This document shows, piece by piece, positions 23,501 through 35,500 of a stretch of DNA of 64,000 bases; position 1 is the stretch's first letter; each line of letters opens with the position of its first letter. The stretch comes from Lunularia cruciata (taxonomy: Eukaryota > Streptophyta > Marchantiopsida > Lunulariales > Lunulariaceae): NCBI GenBank assembly GCA_948567375.1, contig OX419759.1, positions 6,478,744 to 6,542,743 on the forward strand, written 5' to 3'. Under the pieces are notes generated by a model. The model was given only the letters and a program-made list of their open reading frames with translations, was not told where the DNA came from and ran no database searches. Position numbers and translations under genes: made by a program.

Positions 23501-26500
23501 CTGATCAACCTATCTTCCCAAGCTGCAGAGTCAGTTTTTCAGATAAATCATCAGAAGAGCAATCTCTACCTGAAGCTGATGGTTTGCCGAAGGAGAGTCT
23601 GAAGGTGTGCACAAGAAGGCCTAAGCAGCTGGTGTGGTTTCTGATTCTGGTACTACAGAAGAAGACTCCCAGAAGCAGACTGCAGATGCAGAATCTCTGA
23701 GTGAGATTTTGGAGATGTCAAAAGATGACATGAAACTTCTCAGCACAGAGCCAAGAAGATAACAGAGAGATAGAAAACCTATTGACAGACTTGGCTTTCT
23801 ATCAGAAGAGATGTTAGATGAATCTTACATCTGTCATGAAGATTGTGATCCAGACACTTTACAGCAAGCTTTGCTCAGACCAGATTCGAGTCAGTGGGAG
23901 TTGGCTATAGAAGAAGAGAAGAAGTCTTTTCAGACTAATGGTACATGGGTACTAGCTGATTTACCACCAGGTAGGAAAGCAATTGGTTGTAAATAGGTTT
24001 CCAGGGTCAAACGTGGAGCTGAGAATGAGATCCTGAAGAACAAGGCAAGACTTGTTGGGAAGGGCTTCAATCAGAAAGCATCAATAGATTATTCAGAAAC
24101 TTTTGCACCAGTTGCCAGGTATGGATCTATTCACATGCTTCTAGCTCTTGCTGCAGAGAGAGATTGGGAAGTGGAGCAGTTAGATGTGAAAACAGCCTTT
24201 CTCAATGGAGATTTGAGAGAGACTATCTACATGGATGTTCCAGATGGATATACTGAAGGCAAAGGAAAAGTATGCTTGCTTAAGAAGGCTTTATGTTAGT
24301 TTAGTTAATCTCTAGTTTAGAGACTTCCCTTGACTTGAAGATTTTGTTAGAATCCTCTAGAAGCCCTGCCAAATGTCCTCTACTTAGGGTAAAGAGTGGG
24401 CGCAGCCCTAATTAGGGTTAAGCAAAGCAACCCCCTAGGGTTTGCTTAAGTGTATATAAGAGTGTTTTCTACTCCTGTTTCAGTCAGTTCTTCAACAAGG
24501 GTGATTCCTAACACCTCTTCCTTGCATTTCGTGAAGTCCTGAGTTGCCTAACATCATCTCAGGATTGTCTTTGGATATCTCAGTATTAGAGGCTACTAGT
24601 GCTGCGTGAGAGAACCTACTTGATGCTTGTGAGCTGTGATACAAAGAGAGAGATCTAGTATTGCAGTAGTGATGTCTGATACATCAGAGATAAGAGGGAG
24701 TGATAGACCTTCCACTTCAAAGAGTAGCTTGCTTGGTTCTTATCACTTTATATGGTCTTAAGCAAGCTCCTAGAGCCTGGTATGAGAAACTAGACTCATA
24801 CTTGAGAGAGCAGGATTTCAAACGAGCAGATTCTGACATGAGTGTGTATACTAGAGATGATGTATACATAGCTGTATGTGTAGATGATCTATTACGGTTG
24901 GGGAACTGTGAATCTATCAAAGGAGTGATAGATTTTTTGTGTTCTGTTTTTTAGATGACTATTCTTGGTCCTGTAAAACTCGTTTTGGGAATCAAAGTGA
25001 GCAGAGACAGAGAAGCAGGATGGATCCGAATTAGTCAACCACAGTATGTGAGATCCATACTAGCTAAGTATCAGATGACAGAGGCGAATCCTGTCTCTAC
25101 ACCTCTTGATCTGGGGTGGAAGCACAGCAGAATCATAGATGGGGAGATGAATCTCTGTGACAAAGTGTTGTATCAGAGTGCTCTCGGTTCTCTAATGTTT
25201 ATCATGGTCTGTACAAGACCAGATATCTGCTATGCAGTGGGAGCACTAGCTAGATATACTAGCAACCCTGCACAAGTACATTAGAAAGGTATAACGAGAG
25301 TATTCAGGTACTTAAAGGGTACTCAAGATGCATTCTTGGAGTACAGAAAGCAAGGAAACATACTTGCTTCTACACTTGAAGCATATACAGATGCTAGTTG
25401 GGGCGATGACACAGATAACAGTAGATCAACTAGTGGATATGTCATCATGCTTAGTGGTGGAGCAATTAGCTGGCGTAGTAAATAGCAAACATCTGTTGCA
25501 CTGTCTACTACTGAGGCAGAATTTATGGCTGCCTCAAATGCTACTCAAGAATCCATCTGGAACAGGAGACTTCTTAAGGAGTTGGGTTTTGAGCAGGAGA
25601 GTCCTACTACATTGTACTGTGACAATATAGCATTCAGCAAAAATCCTGTACATCACCCAAGGACTAAGCATATTGAGATTAGAAGAAGATTTGTAGAGGA
25701 GAAAGAAAAGGAGAATGTAGTGAAGTTAGTTTACTGTCCTACACAGGAGATGACAGCTGATGTGTTTACAAAAGCATTACCTAAAGATAAACACATAAAA
25801 TGTGCTGTAGAAATGGGAATAGTCCTAAACTCTCATTAAGTGGGAGTGTTAGTTTTGATAATCTCTAGTTTAGTGACTAGATACATGATTAGGCTAGATA
25901 CATAATTAGACTAAATACATGATTAGGCTAGATACATGATTAAGGTGAAGTGAGGGCAAGCCCTAATTAGGGCTATGCAAAGCAACCTTCTAGAGCTTGC
26001 TTGTGCATATATATGAGTGCTCTCTGCTCATGTTTAGTTCTCATACAAGGATCATTCCCAGCACCTTGTACCTTGTTTTAGGTGTGTTCTATTCTGCTTA
26101 CCACTGGGGTACCTTTCATGCTGCGTGAGTGCCGCTGTGTACTACCTTTGAAGGTCCAGAGAGAGAGTGAGTTGAATATTGCTGAGTGCAATCAGGAGTG
26201 TCTACTCTGGTGAGACTAGGAAAGCTGAGTGCTAGGATGTCTGATACATCAGAAGTCAGAATGACTGAGTATAGACCATCTACTTCAAAGACTAGAAAGA
26301 AAGGTTCTCATCAGACTACAAAGGACGGAACAAAAGGTATCTGACCTCCGAGGTTAACACATCTACCATCTGCCTTAAATAACAGGTTCTGGCCTCTGGC
26401 TCCATCTTCCCCTCCTGCAAGACCTCGAGGTGCATGGACACGCCTCTCGGATAGAATGCTTACCTGTGGAAGGAGGACAAACAAAATCATAGATGTATCA

Positions 26501-29500
26501 GAGCTTTCCTTCTAATCACCTGAAACGAGCGATTGCTTTGGAATTCCAGCAAGTTTTCCACCTCACGACTATAGGCATCGCTATTAGTAGCAAGACTCGT
26601 AAAAGAGAACTTACTGTTACTGGTCTTCGGAACTCAATTTCTCGAACAATCCCATCACCTCCTTTAAACTTGCCGGCACCACCACTTCCTTCTCTCAGCC
26701 CAAAAGTATGGAGTAAGACCTGATTGAAACACGTACAAAGCAGGAATCATTCATAGAAGAGTCATTTGGAAGCGGATGCGGAAACTACCCACTAAGAGCA
26801 GAAATAAACCTCTCATGCGTTCTTGCACAGATAGCTACACAAAACGTGACCCACATATAATATCGTCAAGTACACAGCACACTCTCTTCCATGTAAACAC
26901 TTCAGTAACCGCTTACCGGATACCGTTGCTCAAAGATCTCGGGATCTGTCATTCGAGTGTTAGTCATGTGGCACTGTACTCCACTGGTGCCATGCCATGT
27001 AGGTCCCGCGCCGCATCCTCCTCCAATTGTCTCGTAGTATCCAAAACTTTTATCTCCGAAAGTAAGGTTATTCATGCATCTATGAGCAGCCATACTTACA
27101 ATTGTCAGCACTTGCAGACAGAGAGGAAGACACTTCCAGTGCCATTTTTCTCTTGCCACGAATTTACTGAACTGACGAACGAAAACTTCACGAAATCTGG
27201 CTGATACAAACAATTTCTTCGAGCAACTCCAAATTTAAATTTCTGTGTTCAGGTATGGCAAAACTATAGAATCTGTAGCAGGCGACAAGGCTGGGAACCC
27301 ACCCTTGAGAGCACGCGCAAGCTTTGAATGCATTCAACACAACATCCGTCACACGTTGAGATGTGAGGACGTTTCCCCCGACAACAGCAGCTTTATCGCT
27401 GGGTGATAGGAAGCAACCCTTAGGAATATTAATTGTCACTGGTGCAAGACAACCTTGATTGAGGGGTATGTCCACATCAACCTGCGACCCAGTAAAAAAA
27501 ATTAGCCAGGTTATTACACTCTTTCCAAAACTCTTCAAAAATCTTGTCTAGCAAGAGTAGTGCAAGGTCGAGCAGCATTGGCAAGAACTTATTTCTTGTG
27601 AATTCGTCCTTGGAAACAAAAGAGCTACGGATCTATACTTGCAGAAGAATGGTACGCCAGTGGACATAAGAGTATACGTTCATGCAAAGGTAAAGATCTA
27701 ACTGAAAGGGGACTTTAAAATCGGCAGTCAACGGGGTAAGCAATTTCTAACTGAAACGTACAAAACCCTCCATTCTTAATCAATCTTTGTCAAAATTCGT
27801 TTTTCGGTATATTTGTGATAGTGCATAATCAATAATATGTAAGAAAGTGAACCTCTAGCTTCTTGTCCAGTACTCAAAGGTGAGTAAGTCAGTAAAATAC
27901 CAGGCAACGTAAGCAATAGATGATTGCGGCAGCTGTCACAGCTTCCGGGGCGTTCCAGTTTGAGTATACCTGTACGAGGAACAAAATGCATCAGTTAGGT
28001 TGACCATTCCCAACCACGAATACTCGAAGTCCAGAATGGCACGACAAAACGAGGATTGTACAACCCCTTGTGAGGTCTTCCGCTGTGCAAGAGCCTCAAA
28101 GAGAAGTTACAAGAACAGGACTAAGAATGCCGTGAGGATTTAGTCTTTGGATCAGAAATTCCAGCTCCGTATAACAACAGGTTGCTTGACCTGTTGGTTG
28201 ACTTCAGATCACAAAAACACCTAGAAGATACACTAGAACGATTTAGAAGCTTAAGGAAAACAAACTGACGGTTATCTAGTCACGAAAGACGTGGAACATG
28301 GGGGTTGAATCGAGATTTCAGGACATCACTTATGAAGTATCAGTTGCTTCCAAATGACCTGACTTAAATCTGCAAAGCTTTTCTCAGTTTAGAACCTGAA
28401 ATTACTACTTCAACTCTTTCACTACATTCTAGTAAGCAATTACCTCTGGACTAGTCTTGTCAAAGTCAAAATGAGCTGATCCTTCTTTCACATCAATGGT
28501 TAGCTTCAGATGTATGGTAGATCCATCATCCATGTAATCTTCCGCTTCAACAACCACAAAGTTCCCTTGCTTGGATGATGATGATTGTTTCACAGCAAGG
28601 TCAGCCATCTCTATCAACATCTCCCGGACAGCTGCCTCAGCATTTGCCTGCACATATGGCTCAATACGTAACATGTACATCGTTGGACCACTTAACTGCT
28701 TCAAGACTTCGTGACGACGGGGACGATGGGATGACGATGGCCCTCTCATAGGCTTGCGGGGGATATTTCTTCAGCAAATCCTGATATATTATTGGATAAA
28801 CTGCGTCAAGAGCCGTACCTGAACATGGTGCATGTAAGCCTGGACAACCTCAAGGCCATATTGACCAATGAGCTCCTCAATCAGGACGATACCTCTCTGG
28901 TTGGCCGCTACCTGGAAAAAGAAAATGTATCGCGACATCAGTGATTTAAAGAGCTATTTGTGGATCTTTGTTCTACACAGGTCCTTATCTGTGACATGTA
29001 CTTGCAGCTTAGAGGAACTAATTTTCACCGACAAAATTTTCAATTTGCGCAACCATGATCTCCTACATGAGATGTTCTTCAGCAGGCAGTAAATGAACTT
29101 CAGTCCAGGTTGATGGATATGAAGGAGTAAAGCTGCATAGTTGAAGGTAGGACCTGAGCTTTTAGGTCTGACAAATTATCCTCTACCCTCCGAGTTCCTG
29201 GAACTACGCGTGCTTTCCCATCCATGTACTCTCCCTCTGTGTCAATCGTCTCTTTCTCCAAAATTTCCCGGATGCCATCCTCCTGTGAATAGGAATTTCC
29301 AGAACAATGTGTCATTGGCTGAACACTCAAAGACAAGCAAGCGAGGACACCTGAAGTTCTAATCCTACTTGTATATGCAAGAGTGTATATAATGCTTCAT
29401 TTTCTACCTTCAGTAATGCACGAATTGTAATAGTGTAGAAGTAAGTGCTTGAGAGCCAAGTAAGGCAAAGGAGCTTCAAAAGCACTTGCTCCTTGCATTC

Positions 29501-32500
29501 TACAGCTGTCTCAGTTTGAGAATCAAACAACTACGCTTGCTCCTTACACTCTGATCTGCTTATGTTGAAGCTGTTCAGTACTTTTAGTACAATCACCCAG
29601 CCTTGACTGAGCACAGCAGATATGATCTGCATATTAAAATTACAGCTTGCCAAGGTTCATTCTTATGCCATCCACGAAAGAAGAAGCTTCTTATCCGCGG
29701 TAAGATCCAAACAACATTTGTGCAAACAACATACATTCATTATTATTATATCGCTGTCACGTTTGTGCAGCCAATGCGAACAGGATATAGATCTTTAGCA
29801 AGAGTATGCAGACAATCATACACACACCACGTGCAGCCGGATCAGAGAGACTCGATGACTGATACCTGAAACTCGCCATTTTCCACCAGCTTAAAGGCTT
29901 TAATGGCTGCACCTTCTTCCCAAATGGCTTTTGAAAAGGGTGGCATACTGTGAAAACATAAAATTGGTAATAAGAGAACAGATTTTGACGCTTTTCACCT
30001 CACTGACCAGTAAAGTACATAAAGTTTCAATCTCATTGGCTTTGAACATGTAGAAAGCTTATCGCTATGACTAGCGATAAAAGGAGCATAATGAGATAAT
30101 TGTGAGTTACAATTATGAAATCTGAGCCTTCAGCCTTCAGTGGAATTCTTTTTCACAACACTTGACCTGCACAATGAGAAAGAAAGAAAACGGAAAGTGA
30201 CCTCCCAGGAGTCACACCACCGATTTCAGCATGATGCCCTCTACTGGCAACAAAGAATATGAGCTCTTTATCCTTGAAGACCTGCATAGGAAAGATAAAG
30301 AATAAGTCCATAAGTGAGCTGGGTTACGAAGTTCTACAGGGTTATTTCCTCTCAGAGCAAAGAGCACATCTATATTCTCTGTTTCTCAACAGACGTGAAG
30401 AACGTTGGAAGCAACTAACTTATTGTGTGTCTTTGCGTGAGTAAAAATAATGAGTCACGTTAAGGTGTAAGGAAGTGCGTCATGGCGTTCACTTGTTGGG
30501 TTACAAGGGTCAGTCGAAGCACATACTGGAGTGATGACAGTGATATCTGGTAGATGACTTCCACCTGCAGCTGGATGGTTGGTCACTAGGACATCACCCT
30601 CTTTTAAGTTGCTTCCCCTGTAGAAGAGAAATACAGCCCTATTAGTAGGATATCACCCTCTCAACTCAGATGTTCTTACAAAGGACAATCAGTTGTGTAA
30701 CGTACATAACCTACAGGGGAAACTTGCGCAGTCCAAGATTTAGACTCATTTAGACGTTATGGCATACTGGTCTGACACGAGATCTATCCGGTTCCACGTG
30801 TTGCAGTGACCGTAGCTCCCATCAAGAAGTAACATATTCTGGCCAGAGCCCCTGGTCTTGATGCACTAAAGTGCTCAAATTGTTTAGCATCACGACTCAA
30901 ACATGCTACGTCCTGAGATCTAAAGTAGAAGTCAGAACTAATTAAGTCATTCAGTAGAAGCCAGAAAGTGCAACTTATGTCATCCAGGTCGTCTAGATGA
31001 TTCTTTACTCCGTGAGTGTCCTACAGGTGAAGTTTGATACTGGCTACACGCTGACGAAACTCGTGACGTATGATAGTTTGCCTCCCTAGTTGATAACAGG
31101 AGTAAAACTTGGCGACTCACTCATTTGCATACTTTTCAGGTTTCCTATTGGTGATTTAATTACCAGTAGTCAAGTTGCCAACGGACAGTGCTTGACATAG
31201 CCCCAAGGTGCACGGGAACATGAGGTGCATTAGCCACTAGGCCACCATCTGGACCAAACAATGCACAAGAGAAGTCCAGGCGCTCCTGATATTCACAAAG
31301 GTCTTGTCAGAAAAGTCTCAAAACCCGAATGACAAAACTTATAACACATTTACGAAACGAAGTACAAGAGAATCTTAGCAACTAGGACCTTGATATTCGT
31401 GGATATCGAGGTTCGTTGCAATGTGCGGCCCATCTGCTCCGCAATACCCATAAAACGATTATTGAAGATGGAAAGTTGTATCACGTCCGCTTTTGTATCC
31501 ACAGATTGAGTATTCTTACTCCCAACTTCAACGCGAACATTTCCATACTTCGTAACTACAGCCTTGCACTCGGGCTCCACGACAATCTGTAGTCGGAAAC
31601 AAAAACCTTGGCACTCAATAAACGAGTAGATAGAACCAGCCGAGAGAAAGCAGGCTAGTCTTGCACATTTTTCAATCCAAAGTGGAGCTAAATCTCGTTG
31701 ATATAAGTAAGTGTGGAGTTACCGTGCTGTTGCCATTCATGATAACTGCAGGACCTACGATTCCATGACCGTATCCAAGCTTCTCCAGCATATATATCTG
31801 CATGTCATGGATTGGGGAAGTTGACATTCCAAAGAAGCACCTTCAACTTCAAAATGTAATCTGCAGTCTACCATTGTTCCTTCTGTATTCAATTTATCAA
31901 AAGCGTAAGCAAGTTTATCGATTAAATCAACTTTAACCAGAATCAATGACGGATTTTAAATTCGTATGGTGTCAGAGCTGTGTGGTGGCTGATTTATCCT
32001 GGGAGCAGTTCTTGGAAGACATAATCAACAGGCAATATTTTGCACACATGAAGAGGACGTTAACAGTGACTAAGCGCATGTAAGGGAATCAGGAGTCAGG
32101 ATTTTGTGATTACCGGAGTATCATGCCAGCCGGTCCCAAAGTAGACTTGGTGGCGATTCTTCTCGGCTTGAGGTTCACCAACAGCTTCATTCAGAACAAC
32201 TGGCCTGCATGCAGCCATCATTTGCGTGGTCAAGGTCCGGTTTATTTATGTGCCTTTGGACTATATATGAAACTCATACCCTGAACTTGATGACACTCAG
32301 TAACAAACTACAACTTCCAAGCGTTCATGTCGCGCAGAAAGGGTTTGATAATTGATACAAAAAAGTATTCAGAATCTGCTTCCATACCTCAGAATGTTTG
32401 TCACTCCTGTTCCTCTAACTCTTACGTCACTAATAAGAATTGCTTTCCTCTGCAACTCAAATCCATATCTGTGACAGAAATGCTTTCTGAACTTAGAAAT

Positions 32501-35500
32501 TGATGTTAAAAACCATATGCAAGGAACTGAACCTTTCACGTCGCTCCTGACCGAAACATAACTGTACATAAATTGGCCGTACAGAATTGGCCGTACATAA
32601 CTGTACGGCCAATTCTACTTAAATCAGAGCTTGTGTTGGTTAAGAAATAGATCTACGGAAGCGACTTCAGAAGACAGCTTACCACTCAGGCAACCTCAGG
32701 CTGCACGTGGAGAACACGAGAGACAATATGAGGACACAACCTACTCGTACTCATGGTAATACAAGAGAATCGCTAGATTGTCCAGATGTTCAGATTCTGT
32801 GACCATTGAGTAACTTACTCTCTGCGAAACTGTCTTACGAATTCCCGGGCATAATCATTGCTACCATCTGAAGGAGCACTTATCATCATAGCTGTGTCAG
32901 TACCCTGCATTAAGTCACCAGATGAAGTTAGAACAATATTTATACGTGCAATTAGAACAGCCCAAACAGTTCTGTCAGAACGTGATTCACGCACCTCATA
33001 ACGTAGATTGAGGAGCAACTCTGTCGAAATGTCAGCATCCTTGAATTTCTGTGTCGTCAAGAAATCGACGAGTTTAGAGATAAGCAAAGGTCTTTCATCG
33101 TCCTTTAAGTGCAACACAATAACCAATTCGTCACAGTGACAAGAATGCAAGTCCAAAGCCCTATATACAGAGAGAGTGTATGAATATGGAGCCCTTTCGT
33201 TAGAACAACGGTTCTATTCAGTACCCACTTAAGACCGGACCAGACTGACGAGGTATAAGCAGTGAATCCCTCATAACCACCCTTCACACCTAGTGGTGAG
33301 CAAACTCTCCTGTTAGTTTACAGCAATCGAGATTAGCGAAAAACTATGTTGTAGCATGATTAGTCAATGCATTAGATTTTATCAACATTCATTTCATAGC
33401 GCAGCTAGATGTAAAGTAAAAGATCATCCTAGCTTCCTAAACGCCCAAGAAATATCTATTTGCTCACGAAGACAATGAATTACCACTCACGGTTTTCTGC
33501 ATCCAGGAACTTACTGCTGTTGGCCGCTGAGTCAAGGTGACATTCTTCTAAAACCAGGAACAATTGTCGATCTAGGCCTGCATGAGTTGGGCGTGTAGAT
33601 AGGAATTCCAACGTACATAGAGAAATACTTTGATCGGCAAGTCATTCTAGTACCTGAATTCTGAGCTGTTTCTTGACCTCTTCTGTGAGACCATCTGCGC
33701 GCCTGAAGACCTCCTCCATGGCATCTGGTCCGTACTTCGCTGTATACGGTTCCTGAGCTTCTTCTATTACATCAGCTAGGCCCATTCCGTATGCACTTAA
33801 GATTCCACAGTATCTGTGAACAACAACCTCGCCTGCAAAGTACCAATCAATGCACCACAAATCAGATGTGCAGAATAGTTTATACTTGACATCTCTACTC
33901 CTATATCTACAGTGCATAGCAGACGCTTAACTTAGAAGACCTGTAGAAAAAATTTATAGGAGCTTGGCTCTGATCAATTGAAATCAAGCAACAGGTAGCA
34001 GCATTAAAGGCATACTAAGTAGGTCTAAGTCGAATTCCATCTAACAGCGTAATAAGAGTTTCTTAAGCTTTCGTGTCGGCAGCATAGTTGAACGTTTACA
34101 TGATTTTCCTAATTGAAGTAAATAAATACAACGACATAATATAGCATGTACAGTGGAATGGCAAAAGATGACGAACGCATTCCAAGTGCCCGCGCAATAG
34201 CGCACGCGTGCTGTGGTCCTGCTCCTCCAAAGCATGCTAATGCATGTTTGCTTGTCTCGTATCCTTTCATTTCTGTGAGCTGATATGCAAGTAAAGCGCT
34301 TGTAAGTGACAAAAGGTTCCACCAGTAGATTTCTCTCTTTCTCGGTGCACCTGTGTTCTGGCAGGGACGCTGAATACATTATGTATAGCCTCAAATACCC
34401 TCCCCGTGACATATAAATTCTTATACGGCATATTTCATCGTATACATTGAACTCTGGGGTGACCATGGGTACCAAAACTGCCATATCTAGGCTAGTTTCT
34501 ACCATGCTCAACTCACAAAGCCCTTGGTTATTTATAAACAGGTATAATGTGTTACTGAGAAGGACGTCTCACCTGACGAATAGGACGACACATGGCTTCG
34601 TTTGCCACATCCAGAAAGCCTAGAGCAATCTGCTCAACGCCCATGTCCTTGGCTGCCACATTCTCTTGAATTCAGTCATTCAATACAGAAGGATTCTTGA
34701 AGTAGCTTACTTTTCCAGCAAAAAATACATTTGAAGGCTTCCTCATAGAAATAGTTGTTCGGAAGGTACAACAGATCGAAATACTATGTTAGTTTCAAGT
34801 AATCTCTAGTTTAGCACAATCCATGTTTTTGTCTTGTTGCCTAGGTACATTCCACCTTATCTAGAGATAAGTGATTAGGCCTGGGTTAAATAGATGAAGG
34901 TAAAGAGGGGCGAAACCATACTTAGGGTTTTGCAAAGCAGCCTTTCAAGTTTTGCTTCTGTGTATGTATCTGTGTTTTCTAGCCTTGGAATAATTAGTTC
35001 TTCTACAAGGGTTATTCACAACACTAACACCTTGCATTTCATGAAATCTTGAGCAGCTTAACATCATCTCTAGTGTACTCTATGTTATTTCTTGTTGGAT
35101 GATATTCATGTGGCGTGAGTGAACTTTTGTGTCCTCTCTTTGAGAACTGTAGAGTGGAGAGAGGTCTAGTATTGCTGGGTGCAATCAGGGGTGTCTACTA
35201 TGGTGAGACTAGAAGAAGCTTAGTGCTAGTGATGTCTGATACATTAGAGGTTAGAATTATCAACATACCTTCTACTTCAAAGAGCAAAAAACAAAAGTTC
35301 TCATCAGGTTATGGGCCCACTGTCACCACTGGGGTTGACAGGAGAACTCAGAGAAATTGAGAGACTGGGAAACAACAACTACAGATCCTGGGATTTGGAT
35401 GTGAAATCTATCTTAAACAATTATAACTGTTTGGACTTGGCATTAGAAGCTCATGATATAGATGAACTAGAGTTTAACAAGGAGGAGAGAGTCAAGCACT

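Larger units (their letters stand above)
23700..25840 (+). pseudogene. Copia element 1 reverse transcriptase and RNase H (broken, split by a solo LTR)
   Basis: The RT N-terminal part runs to 24293, where a solo LTR interrupts it, and resumes at 24746 with [16 protein letters not shown]. The catalytic block reads CVDDLLRLG near 24880-24905, so the DD pair is kept. A stop replaces the conserved Trp after GCK at 23993-23995. RNase H follows in several frames and ends near 25839 with [11 protein letters not shown]. Confidence 0.85.
20749..26313 (+). mobile_element. Ty1/copia LTR retrotransposon 1, in oxoprolinase intron 35
   Basis: The element has 5' LTR 20749-21186 and 3' LTR 25847-26313. Both begin TGTTAG and end with tctcatca. 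The flanking duplication is GACTA (20744-20748 and 26314-26318). The polypurine tract aagtgggag directly precedes the 3' LTR. Domains follow copia order: gag, zinc knuckle, protease, integrase, reverse transcriptase, RNase H. Frameshifts and stops (for example 22505, 23700, 23993) and a nested solo LTR at 24294-24745 inactivate it. The 3' LTR has an extra run of gattaggctagatacat-type repeats, so the two LTRs differ in length (438 and 467 bp). It lies antisense to the host gene. Confidence 0.95.
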
